A model generated the notes under the pieces. That model made no database searches, was not told the DNA's origin, and saw nothing but the letters and a program-made list of their open reading frames with translations. The translations under genes and the position numbers were made by a program. Positions 9,095 through 16,117 of a DNA stretch of 18,469 nt are shown one piece after another (position 1 is the stretch's first letter; every line of letters starts with the position of its first letter). This stretch comes from JAWLCA01 sp050485905 (GTDB lineage: Bacteria; Pseudomonadota; Alphaproteobacteria; Rhodobacterales; Rhodobacteraceae). The stretch covers positions 1 through 18,469 of the forward strand of contig JBJHCH010000079.1 in assembly GCA_050485905.1 (NCBI GenBank), in the 5' to 3' direction.

Positions 9095-9132
9095 ACGAAA
9101 GGACTGGTCCTTCGTCACATCGCCGCTAAAAT
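9095..9132 (+). promoter_or_regulatory. Inverted repeat and candidate promoter upstream of the mla-type operon
   Basis: An almost perfect inverted repeat spans 9095-9115: ACGAAAGGAC, TG, GTCCTTCGT, with one extra A in the left arm and an inner perfect AAGGAC/GTCCTT. It is followed 11 bp later by TAAAAT (9127-9132), a five-of-six match to a -10 box. No convincing -35 is present; its expected position falls inside the inverted repeat. The repeat has no T-run, so an operator is as likely as a terminator for the preceding operon. Confidence 0.4.
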
Positions 9133-9175
9133 CTGTCCGGCACAGAAGGGCGTGGCGGACAGAGTAGCCTGTTTA

Positions 9176-10348
9176 ATGAAGTCAACGAAGCAGCCAGCGC
9201 GGCAGGAGCAAGCCGGGCCGCAAGGGTCCGCACATGCCCGCTTGAGCGTAGACCACGACGCCGAGGCGGGCCTGCTGTCCCTTGGCGGCGCGCTGACCGT
9301 GGATCATGCAACCCGGCTGCACCGGATCATGCAGGATTTCGGCACCGCCGCGGGCATGACCATCGATATTTCGGCGGTCACTCGGTTCGACACGGCCGGC
9401 GCCTGGGTGCTGGCCCAACACAGCGCCCGGCTGGAGGCTGCGGGCCAGCGGTGCGAGATCACCGGCGCCTCATCCACCGACGCGGCACTGCTGGAGACGG
9501 TGACCGAGTCGCTGCCAAAGCCCGACCCGCCTGCCGACACCCGTGTCAGTCTTGCCGACCGGCTGGAGGCCGTGGGTCGCGGCGTCGCCACGGCGCTCGG
9601 CTTCCTCGTGGCGCTGACCGCCTATCTTGGTCTCTTCGTCGCGCGCCTCGGCCGTAGCGTGGGGCGCCCGTCCGAGTTTCGCCTCACCTCGCTCGTCCAT
9701 CACTGCCACGAGGTCGGCGTGAAGGCCGTGCCCATCGTTTCGCTGATGGCATTCCTGATCGGCGTGGTGCTGGCCTTCCAGGGCTCGGCGCAACTGCGCC
9801 AGTTCGGGGCAGAGGTTTTCGTCGTCGATCTGATCGCCATATCGATCCTGCGCGAACTGGGGATCCTGCTGACCGCGATCATCGTCGCGGGCCGCACCGC
9901 CTCGGCCTATACCGCCGCCATTGGCTCGATGAAGATGAGGGAAGAGATCGACGCCATGCGCACCCTGGGTATCGACCCGGCGATGGCGCTGTTCGTGCCG
10001 CGTATCCTTGCCCTTGTGCTGATGCTGCCGATCCTCGGCCTGATCGCCAATGTCGCCGGGCTGTTCGGCGGTGCGCTGATGTCCTGGCTGGAACTCGGCA
10101 TCTCACCCGGCATGTTCCGCACCCGGCTGATCGAGGGCACGGACGTGAGCCACGCCATCGTCGGCATGGTGAAGGCACCGGTCTTTGCGCTGATAATCGG
10201 CGTTGTCGGCTGCCACGCCGGGATGCAGGTGCAAAGCAACGCTGAATCGCTGGGCCGGATGACGTCCAGCGCGGTGGTCACGGCGATCTTTGCGGTGATC
10301 GTGGCGGATGCGCTCTTCTCGATCTTCTTTGCGCAGATGGGGGTCTGA
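9176..10348 (+). CDS. mlaE: MlaE-family lipid ABC transporter permease with N-terminal STAS domain
   Basis: A 390-aa inner-membrane permease of a phospholipid/MCE transporter. Residues about 20-115 form a STAS (MlaB-like) domain, with SAVTRFDTAGAWVL (66-79) as the conserved core. MlaE helices follow, with HHCHEVGVKAVPIVSLMAF near 174-192, AFQGSAQLRQFGAEVFVVDL, the AGRTASAYTAAIGSMKMREE loop, and MRTLGIDP. In E. coli MlaB is a separate protein; here the two are fused. The start is uncertain. ATG 9176 has only AGAG upstream, while in-frame GTG 9152 has AGAAGGG too close to be a normal SD. The MlaE fold does not depend on the choice. It overlaps the ATPase gene by one base. Confidence 0.92.
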   Translation: MKSTKQPARQEQAGPQGSAHARLSVDHDAEAGLLSLGGALTVDHATRLHRIMQDFGTAAGMTIDISAVTRFDTAGAWVLAQHSARLEAAGQRCEITGASSTDAALLETVTESLPKPDPPADTRVSLADRLEAVGRGVATALGFLVALTAYLGLFVARLGRSVGRPSEFRLTSLVHHCHEVGVKAVPIVSLMAFLIGVVLAFQGSAQLRQFGAEVFVVDLIAISILRELGILLTAIIVAGRTASAYTAAIGSMKMREEIDAMRTLGIDPAMALFVPRILALVLMLPILGLIANVAGLFGGALMSWLELGISPGMFRTRLIEGTDVSHAIVGMVKAPVFALIIGVVGCHAGMQVQSNAESLGRMTSSAVVTAIFAVIVADALFSIFFAQMGV

Positions 10349-11142
10349 TGGACAGCACCGAAGAGCGCGAAGTGGTGATCCGGTTGCGTGGGCTGCGCAA
10401 CCAGTTTGGCCGGCAGGTGGTTCACGACAACCTCGACCTCGACATCTACCGGGGCGAGGTTCTGGGCGTGGTCGGCGGCTCGGGCACCGGCAAATCGGTG
10501 CTTCTGCGCACAATTTCCGGCCTGCAACCCCCGGCGGCGGGCCGGGTGGAGGTGCTGGGCGTGGACGTGCTGACCGCCGACGAGGACACGCGTACCGATC
10601 TGGAACGGCGCTGGGGCGTGATGTTCCAGGACGGCGCGCTGTTCTCGTCGCTGACGGTGCGAGAGAATGTCGAGGTGCCGCTCCGCAGCGTCCCCGGCCT
10701 CGACCCCGCGATCCGGGTGGCCCTGGCGGATCTGAAGATCTCGATGGCCGGTCTGCCGTGGTTTGCGGGCGACAAGTATCCCTCGGAACTGTCGGGCGGC
10801 ATGAGGAAACGCGCCGGTCTCGCCCGTGCGCTGGCGCTCGACCCGGAAATCGTGTTTCTGGACGAACCCACGGCCGGGCTCGATCCCATCGGGGCCTCGG
10901 CCTTTGATGATCTGATCCGGGGCCTCAGCCGGTCGATGGGCCTGACGGTATTCCTTGTCACCCATGACCTTGATACGTTGCACGCCTGCTGCGACCGGAT
11001 CGCGGTGCTGGCGGAAAAGAAGGTGCTGGTAACAGGAACGATGAAGGACATGTTGACGGTGGATCATCCCTGGGTGCACGAGTATTTCCACGGCCCCCGC
11101 GCCCGCGCGGCGCAGGACGTGGCCGCGGGGGCGCCGGCCTGA
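10348..11142 (+). CDS. mlaF: MlaF-type ABC transporter ATPase
   Basis: A 264-aa cytoplasmic ATPase that powers the MlaE permease. Walker A GGSGTGKS is at 43-50, the Q-loop Gln at 94 and the signature LSGGM at 148-152. Walker B IVFLDE is at 168-173, with D-loop AGLD just after, and the H-loop His is at 206 (VTHDLDT). Length and motif spacing fit the family. It shares one base with both its upstream and downstream genes (TGATG junctions), indicating tight translational coupling with mlaE and mlaD. Confidence 0.96.
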   Translation: MDSTEEREVVIRLRGLRNQFGRQVVHDNLDLDIYRGEVLGVVGGSGTGKSVLLRTISGLQPPAAGRVEVLGVDVLTADEDTRTDLERRWGVMFQDGALFSSLTVRENVEVPLRSVPGLDPAIRVALADLKISMAGLPWFAGDKYPSELSGGMRKRAGLARALALDPEIVFLDEPTAGLDPIGASAFDDLIRGLSRSMGLTVFLVTHDLDTLHACCDRIAVLAEKKVLVTGTMKDMLTVDHPWVHEYFHGPRARAAQDVAAGAPA

Positions 11143-12902
11143 TGGAGACGCGCGCCAACTATATCCTCATCGGGGCCTTCACGCTTGCCGGCTTCGTCGG
11201 CCTGCTCGCCTTTCTGCTGTGGTTCGCGCGGGTAGAGCTTGACCGCCAGTTCGCCTATTTCGACATCAACTTCGAGTCCGTCTCGGGCCTCAGCCGCGCG
11301 TCGGACGTCCGCTTTGCCGGGCTGCCGGTGGGTCAGGTGGTCGCGGTCAACCTGTCGCCCGAAGGCGACGGCACGGTGCGCGTACGGATAGAGATCAATG
11401 CCGACGTTCCCGTGCGCGCCGACAGCGTGGCCACGATCGAGGCGCAGGGCGTCACCGGCGTCTCGTTCGTCGGCATCAGCGCCGGCACGCCCGAGGCGCC
11501 GCTTCTCACCGCCCAGCCCGGAGAGCCGATTCCCCAGATCGAGGCCGGGCGGTCTGTCCTGCAAAGCCTCACAGAAGATGCGCCGCAGATCCTGGCCGAG
11601 GTGCTGTCCCTGATCCAGGACCTGCGCAACCTGATCGGCGGCGAGAACCAGGACCGCATCGACAACATCCTCGCCAATATCGAGGGCGCGACCGAGGATT
11701 TCTCCTCCGCGCTTGACGATTTCTCGGTCGTCACCGCCTCGATCTCGGGGTTCGCGGTGGAAATCTCGCGCTTCAACGCCACGCTGGACGAGCTGACCGG
11801 CGCGTTCACCCAGGTGCTGACCACGGCCGACGAGACGCTGGAGGCATATGCCGCCCTCGCCACCGATGCGCGCGATATGGTCGATGCCGGCACCGGCACC
11901 CTGACCACGGCCCAGGCGGCGGTGGAAGAGGCAGAGCGCCTGCTGGCCGGAGAGGTGGCCGAGACGATCGTGGCCGCGCGCGACACCGTCGTGAACCTGC
12001 AGGGCCAGGCCGACGCCATAGCGACCGAGGCGCGGGCGATGATCGCGAGCTTCACCGATGCCGGCAGCGCCGCCACCGCGCGCCTGACCGAGGCAGAGGC
12101 GACGATTGTCGCGGCCGACGCGATGATCGAACGCCTGAACGAAACGCTGGAGACGATCGATACCGCAGCAGCCGAATTCGACGCCTTCATCACCGGCGAT
12201 GCGACCGAGGCGGTGGCCGAGATCCGCACCGCCGTGACCGAGGCGACCGAAACCATTCGCAGCGTCAACCAGATCGCCGAGAACGACCTTTCGGCCATCG
12301 TGGCGGACATCCGCACGGCCACCGGCACCGCAACCCGCGTGATCGAGGAGATCGGCGAGGACCTGTCCTCGGCCTCTGGCCGGATCGAGGGGCTGACGAC
12401 CGATGCCTCCGCCGCGCTGACAGGCGTTGCCGAAACCTTCGGCAATGCGAACACCACGCTTGCCGCGATCAACGACGCGCTTGCGGTCGGGGAGCGCACT
12501 CTGGCCGCCGCCGAACGCACCCTTGGCGCGGCAGAACGCACCTTTGACGGCGCCGACCGGGTCATAAACGAGGATGTGGCAACGATCACCTCCGACCTGC
12601 GCGCGACCATCTCGCGGCTGGATCAGACCATTGCGCAGGTGTCCGAAGACATCCCCGGCATCACCGCCGACCTGCGCGCGGCCAGCGACACCGCCCGTCA
12701 GGCGTTCGAGGAGATCGGGCAACTGGTCACCGCCTCGGGCGCGCCCTTGCGCGATTTCGCCGCCAGCGGCCTGCCGCAGTTCACCCGGCTGGCGCAGGAA
12801 ACCCGCAGCCTTGTGACCAACCTCGAACGGCTGACGCGCCAGATCGAACGCAACCCGACGCGGTTCCTGCTGAACCGCCAGACCCCCGAATTCAGACGAT
12901 GA
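11142..12902 (+). CDS. mlaD: MlaD-like MCE-domain protein with very long C-terminal helical tail
   Basis: A 586-aa periplasmic subunit anchored by one N-terminal span (about 9-29). A single MCE domain runs at about 39-117, containing ESVSGLSRASDVRFAGLPVG and the GVTGVSFVGI loop. From about 138 to the end it is a low-complexity, Ala/Thr/Glu-rich helical region with heptad periodicity. This tail is several times the length of the MCE domain, against a total of about 180 residues in E. coli MlaD. Such tails may form a coiled bundle or tube crossing the periplasm (known for other MCE proteins, inferred here). The gene ends 7 bp before the auxiliary lipoprotein gene. No mlaC homologue follows. Confidence 0.93.
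   Translation: METRANYILIGAFTLAGFVGLLAFLLWFARVELDRQFAYFDINFESVSGLSRASDVRFAGLPVGQVVAVNLSPEGDGTVRVRIEINADVPVRADSVATIEAQGVTGVSFVGISAGTPEAPLLTAQPGEPIPQIEAGRSVLQSLTEDAPQILAEVLSLIQDLRNLIGGENQDRIDNILANIEGATEDFSSALDDFSVVTASISGFAVEISRFNATLDELTGAFTQVLTTADETLEAYAALATDARDMVDAGTGTLTTAQAAVEEAERLLAGEVAETIVAARDTVVNLQGQADAIATEARAMIASFTDAGSAATARLTEAEATIVAADAMIERLNETLETIDTAAAEFDAFITGDATEAVAEIRTAVTEATETIRSVNQIAENDLSAIVADIRTATGTATRVIEEIGEDLSSASGRIEGLTTDASAALTGVAETFGNANTTLAAINDALAVGERTLAAAERTLGAAERTFDGADRVINEDVATITSDLRATISRLDQTIAQVSEDIPGITADLRAASDTARQAFEEIGQLVTASGAPLRDFAASGLPQFTRLAQETRSLVTNLERLTRQIERNPTRFLLNRQTPEFRR
12489..12551 (+). repeat. Three tandem 21-bp units encoding heptads in the MCE tail
   Basis: Three consecutive 21-bp units encode GERTLAA, AERTLGA and AERTFDG, one heptad each. 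They differ mostly at wobble bases. They suggest recent local duplication within the coiled-coil tail, which would change tail length by exactly one heptad per unit. Confidence 0.8.
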
Positions 12903-12909
12903 GGCCCCG

Positions 12910-13539
12910 ATGAACCGCCGCACCCTGCTGTCGCTTCTGGCCCTGCCCGCCCTGCCCGCCTGCGGTGCGCTCTCTGCGCTGGGCGATGCGACCACGCCGC
13001 TTGACGTCTACGAACTGCGCGCACCGGCCAGCCTGCCGGTGGCGACCCGAACGCTGGCCCGCGACCTGATCGTCGAGGTGCCCACGGCAGGCGGCGCGCT
13101 GGATACCGACCGGATGCTGATCCGCCCCAACGCGCTGCAGGCGCAATACCTGCCCGGCGCCGGCTGGACCGATGCCGCCCCGGTCATGGTGCAGACCCTG
13201 ATCCTGCGCTCGTTCGAGGCGACAGGCGCCCTGCGATATGTCGGCCGCCGGCCGCTGGGCGCGGGGGGCGATTTCGCGCTGGTCACCGAACTGACCGACC
13301 TGCAGGCCGAGCTTGCCGGCGACAGCGCCATCCTGACCCGCATCGCCCTGACCGCGCGGCTGGTGCGGGAATCGAACGCCAGCGTCATCGCCACCCGCCG
13401 CTTCGCCGCCAGCCAGCCCGCCCCCTCCACCGACACGCTGGAGGTGGTGGATGCACTCAACACCGCCGCCGGGGTGGTGATGACCGATCTCGTCCGCTGG
13501 GCGCTGTCCACCATGGGCGCGCCCCTGCCGCAGTCCTGA
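12910..13539 (+). CDS. ABC-type transport auxiliary lipoprotein (PqiC-like)
   Basis: A 209-aa protein with a short signal sequence and lipobox LPAC, with Cys18 the predicted lipidated residue. The mature part has the pattern of the ABC-transport auxiliary component family: YELRAP near the start of the domain, RDLIVEVPTAGGALDTDRM, then ARWTD-like YLPGAGWTDAAPVMVQ and a C-terminal strand/helix region. It follows the MCE gene by 7 bp with a GAGG ribosome-binding site at 12901-12904. In this transporter type it is probably the outer-membrane-facing partner of the MCE subunit, and might stand in for the missing MlaC/MlaA route (inference). Confidence 0.87.
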   Translation: MNRRTLLSLLALPALPACGALSALGDATTPLDVYELRAPASLPVATRTLARDLIVEVPTAGGALDTDRMLIRPNALQAQYLPGAGWTDAAPVMVQTLILRSFEATGALRYVGRRPLGAGGDFALVTELTDLQAELAGDSAILTRIALTARLVRESNASVIATRRFAASQPAPSTDTLEVVDALNTAAGVVMTDLVRWALSTMGAPLPQS

Positions 13540-13602
13540 CGGACCCGGATGGCACCCGCCGGCGTTTCGTGGTCTAAGTCCGCAACAACCCGTGGAGGGA
13601 TC

Positions 13603-13746
13603 ATGAACCGCAACCTGCTCTACGCCGTGATCGGCGCCCTGATCGTCATCGTCGCCGTGCTCGGCTATCGCTACTATCAGGCCAGCCAGACCACCGGCAT
13701 CTCGATCGAACTCAATGACAGCGGCCTCTCGATCGAAGGCAACTGA
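13603..13746 (+). CDS. 47-aa single-span membrane protein
   Basis: A 47-aa protein with one hydrophobic span at about 5-21 (LLYAVIGALIVIVAVLGY) and a short tail ending SGLSIEGN. I chose ATG 13603 because GGAGGG sits at 13594-13599 with ideal spacing; the in-frame ATG at 13549 lacks comparable support. It lies 63 bp after the lipoprotein gene and 3 bp before the NYN-domain gene, so it is probably co-translated with the latter. I know of no assigned function. Confidence 0.75.
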   Translation: MNRNLLYAVIGALIVIVAVLGYRYYQASQTTGISIELNDSGLSIEGN

Positions 13747-13749
13747 GCC

Positions 13750-14493
13750 ATGCCCGACACCCGCCCCGCCCGGCTTTGTGTGCTGATCGACGCCGACAAC
13801 GTGCCGTCCGGCCATGCCGAGGCGATCTTCGAGGAGATCGCGGGCCTGGGCGAGGCGTCGGTGCGCCGCATCTACGGTGACTGGTCCAGCCAGCGGCTTG
13901 CCGGCTGGGCCAGAAAGATCCAGGCCCTCGGCATGGTGCCCGACCAGCAGTTTTCCAACACCAAGGGCAAGAACGCCTCCGACATCGGGCTGGTGATCGC
14001 CGCGATGGATTTCCTCCATTCCGACATTTTCGACGGCTTCGTTCTGGTCAGTTCCGACAGCGACTTCACCCGCCTTGCCGCGCGGATCCGTGAACAGGGC
14101 ATCGACGTCTACGGCATCGGCGAGAAGAAGACGCCCGAGGCGTTCCGCATGGCCTGCAAACGGTTCATCTATGTCGAAAACCTCGGCGGCGCCGACGACC
14201 GCGACGACCGCCCGCGCGACAGCGCCGAACCCGACGCCACCCCGCGCCGCGACACCACCAAGGAACCGGCCAAGAACGCCATTCCCCTGATCGTGGACGC
14301 GATGAAGCGCATCGACCCCGAGGGCGAGTGGTTCACCCTGGGCCAGATCGGCCAGTTCATCACCCAGGCCCACGCCGATTTCGACCCCCGCACCTATGGC
14401 AGCCCGAAACTGAGCGACCTGATCCGCAAGACCGCCCGGTTCGAGGTGAAGCAGGGGCCGGGCAACACGCTGCTGGTCAGGGACAAGGCGTAG
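13750..14493 (+). CDS. NYN/PIN-like nuclease-fold protein with C-terminal OST-HTH (LOTUS)-like domain
   Basis: A 247-aa cytoplasmic protein. The N-terminal NYN (LabA/DUF88-type) domain keeps the acidic metal-site residues: LIDADN (Asp14, Asp16, Asn17), KNASDIGL (Asp78) and SSDSDF (Asp103, Asp105). A charged Pro/Asp/Arg-rich linker runs at about 148-172. Residues about 175-246 (IPLIVDAM, EWFTLGQIGQFI, YGSPKLSDLI, FEV) match the OST-HTH/LOTUS pattern, an RNA- or G-quadruplex-binding fold. The intact acidic set suggests an active RNase. It begins 3 bp after the 47-aa gene. The RNA target is not evident. Confidence 0.9.
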   Translation: MPDTRPARLCVLIDADNVPSGHAEAIFEEIAGLGEASVRRIYGDWSSQRLAGWARKIQALGMVPDQQFSNTKGKNASDIGLVIAAMDFLHSDIFDGFVLVSSDSDFTRLAARIREQGIDVYGIGEKKTPEAFRMACKRFIYVENLGGADDRDDRPRDSAEPDATPRRDTTKEPAKNAIPLIVDAMKRIDPEGEWFTLGQIGQFITQAHADFDPRTYGSPKLSDLIRKTARFEVKQGPGNTLLVRDKA

Positions 14494-14556
14494 ACCGCCC
14501 CTCACGATCACGCCCCGAGCCAACGCCTCGCGCCACAACCGTGCCCTTACGCCGCC

Positions 14557-15837
14557 CTAGCCCCGCACGCCCCGCACCGCCTGCGCCCAGCGCGTAAGCT
14601 CGGTGCCCAGTTGGTTCAGCGTGCCGGGATCGACATAGCTGTTCACGAACCACACGATCCCGCCCATCATCGCCGGGCCCGCCCAGCGCCCCGCGCTTTC
14701 CACCCCGGCATCCCAGAACCGGCGGAAATCGTCGCGATGCTCGGCCACCCGCAGCCGCGCCGTCAGCGTCTCGATCTGAGCTTCCAGATCGACGATCTGC
14801 TGCTTCAGCGCCGCTACCTGATCGGGATCGTCGCGGGCGCGGACCACGGTTCGTGAAAGCCGTTCCAGCGTGTCGGCCATATGCTGAAAGATCTGCAGGT
14901 GGTCGGGCAGGTCGTTGCACTGCTCCTCGCGCTTGTAGACCGTGATCGCATGGCCGATCTGCCCGGCAATCTCCTGGGCGGTCACCTCCGCGCAGGCCGA
15001 TGACTGCAGCAGAAACGTCACCTGCGCCTGCAGACGAACCGCCGCCGCAGGTGCCAGCGTCTCCGCCGCAGGGCCCGCGCCGCCGGCCCGATGCCGCGCC
15101 ACGATCTCGGCGATCAGCGCATTGACGTGACGCGACCCCTGTGCCCAATCCGCCTCGGGGATCGCGGCGATTTCCTCCAGCATCACCCAGTTCTGGACCC
15201 GCCCCGCAACCACATCCTCGTACCAGTCGATCCAGAATTCCCATCCGCGGCTGTGTGATCGCAACGCAGCAGCCAGCGCCGCCCAGCGCCGCACCGTCTC
15301 CTCGGGCGGGTCGTTCGGCCACAGCCGCGCGACGCTGACGACGCCTGCCCCCGCCCGCGCGCCCAGCGACCGGCAATCCCAGCGCACGGCCCCCCATACC
15401 TCGGCGCCCGCCATCCCGTCAGGCAGGCCCGGAGGCCAGGTCTCCAATGCCATCCGCCCGGACGCGGCCTGTACTGCCCTCAGCACCGCCCGCACCGCGA
15501 CATGGGCCGCAAAGGCGTCGTCCATACCCTGCGACAGGTCGTAGGCCACGTTGGCCGCATCCTCCATCTGATCGGTCAGGGATGAGGCCGCCGCCGCCCG
15601 CACCGCCTGGCCGGCGCCAGAGCGGACAAGCCCCAGCATGCTGGCCAGGGCGCAGCGAAACAGCGTCAGCGCATATACCCGGGCACGATCCCGCGTGCCG
15701 CCCATCTCGAAGAACCACGCCGCGCCGGGAAGGGCTCGCAGCGCCGCCCGCGTGGACACCGTGACCGCAACGGCGCGCGGCTGATCCTTCAGCCACGCCT
15801 CCAGCGTCTCCCGGTCCCTGATCTCCTCGGCCCGCAC
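14557..15837 (-). CDS. Hypothetical protein of a Rhodobacteraceae-type family, coiled coil plus C-terminal hydrophobic segment
   Basis: A 426-aa protein if started at GTG 15837, which has AGGG about 7 nt upstream. GTG 15855 is an alternative, and the open frame continues to 16068 without coding character. The N-terminus IRDRETLEAWLKDQPRAVAV resembles a motif I associate with uncharacterised Rhodobacteraceae proteins. Residues about 337-368 form a coiled coil (LKQQIVDLEAQIETLTARL), followed by a hydrophobic stretch at about 388-402 that may be a membrane insertion. The middle is Trp- and Ala-rich with no motif I recognise. It is convergent with the NYN gene, 63 bp away. Function unknown. Confidence 0.8.
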   Translation of the reverse strand: MRAEEIRDRETLEAWLKDQPRAVAVTVSTRAALRALPGAAWFFEMGGTRDRARVYALTLFRCALASMLGLVRSGAGQAVRAAAASSLTDQMEDAANVAYDLSQGMDDAFAAHVAVRAVLRAVQAASGRMALETWPPGLPDGMAGAEVWGAVRWDCRSLGARAGAGVVSVARLWPNDPPEETVRRWAALAAALRSHSRGWEFWIDWYEDVVAGRVQNWVMLEEIAAIPEADWAQGSRHVNALIAEIVARHRAGGAGPAAETLAPAAAVRLQAQVTFLLQSSACAEVTAQEIAGQIGHAITVYKREEQCNDLPDHLQIFQHMADTLERLSRTVVRARDDPDQVAALKQQIVDLEAQIETLTARLRVAEHRDDFRRFWDAGVESAGRWAGPAMMGGIVWFVNSYVDPGTLNQLGTELTRWAQAVRGVRG

Positions 15838-15955
15838 CGCATCACCCTGCCGCACATCCCCCGGCAGCCTGCCACCGCGCGCGGCACCTGTCACCCCTCT
15901 CTGCCCCGCCCCCGGCCCCCGAGCCGGGGCCTCGCGCCCCACAGCCCCCGCCGGA

Positions 15956-16008
15956 CGGGTGCACACCCGCCATACCCGAAAAGGTATATCACCCCTCAGG
16001 CATCCCAA
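15956..16008 (-). promoter_or_regulatory. Palindromes and candidate promoter upstream of the 426-aa hypothetical gene
   Basis: The 280-bp gap 15838-16117 contains no supported gene. Near its middle, on the minus strand, TTGGGA (16008-16003), 16 bp, TACCTT (15986-15981) could be a promoter. The box overlaps an inverted repeat, ATACC/GGTAT (15972-15976, 15983-15987). CGGGTG, CA, CACCCG (15956-15969) just downstream is a perfect 6+2+6 inverted repeat that could be an operator. GGCCCC/GGGGCC at 15914-15931 is a further GC stem. These are sequence patterns only. Confidence 0.3.
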
Positions 16009-16028
16009 CCCCCTGACCCGAAACCGCT

Positions 16029-16051
16029 TTCCGGTGCAGCCTTCACCGGAA
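16029..16051 (-). repeat. Hairpin downstream of the GAPDH-family gene
   Basis: A perfect 8-bp inverted repeat, TTCCGGTG (16029-16036) and CACCGGAA (16044-16051), with a 7-nt loop. It lies 67 bp beyond the GAPDH stop on the minus strand, just past the copy-2 repeat. There is no T-run, so intrinsic termination is doubtful. It might act as a 3'-end stabiliser, a Rho-associated stop or an extension of the repeat element. Confidence 0.5.
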
Positions 16052-16055
16052 CCGG

Positions 16056-16114
16056 GCAACGTATGCACGTGATATGCACGGCAGATGCACGTGAATCATA
16101 CGTTGTGTGCACAC
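16056..16114. repeat. Dispersed intergenic repeat, copy 2 (ATGCAC iterons)
   Basis: The second copy of the element at 16-73, in the same orientation on this strand. It has ATGCAC at 16063, 16074 and 16085 and a GTGCAC variant at 16107, spacings of 11, 11 and 22 bp. Positions 16061-16080 are identical to 21-40, and 16084-16103 are identical to 44-63. The two copies differ at two bases in the centre and around the last box, where copy 2 has a one-base gain that creates the palindrome GTGTGCACAC (16105-16114). It begins 3 bp beyond the GAPDH stop codon. Confidence 0.85.
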
Positions 16115-16117
16115 CCC

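Noticed and set aside
7850..9118. 422-aa minus-strand open frame across the second cytochrome and the membrane-protein gene
   Set aside because: Arg/Gly-rich antisense product that spans two well supported genes.
11064..12995. 643-aa minus-strand open frame opposite the MCE gene
   Set aside because: Long only because the sense gene is Ala/Glu/Thr-rich and stop-poor in antisense; the plus strand has a clear MCE domain and TGATG coupling.
12892..14538. 548-aa minus-strand open frame
   Set aside because: It covers the lipoprotein, 47-aa and NYN genes in antisense; no motif of its own.
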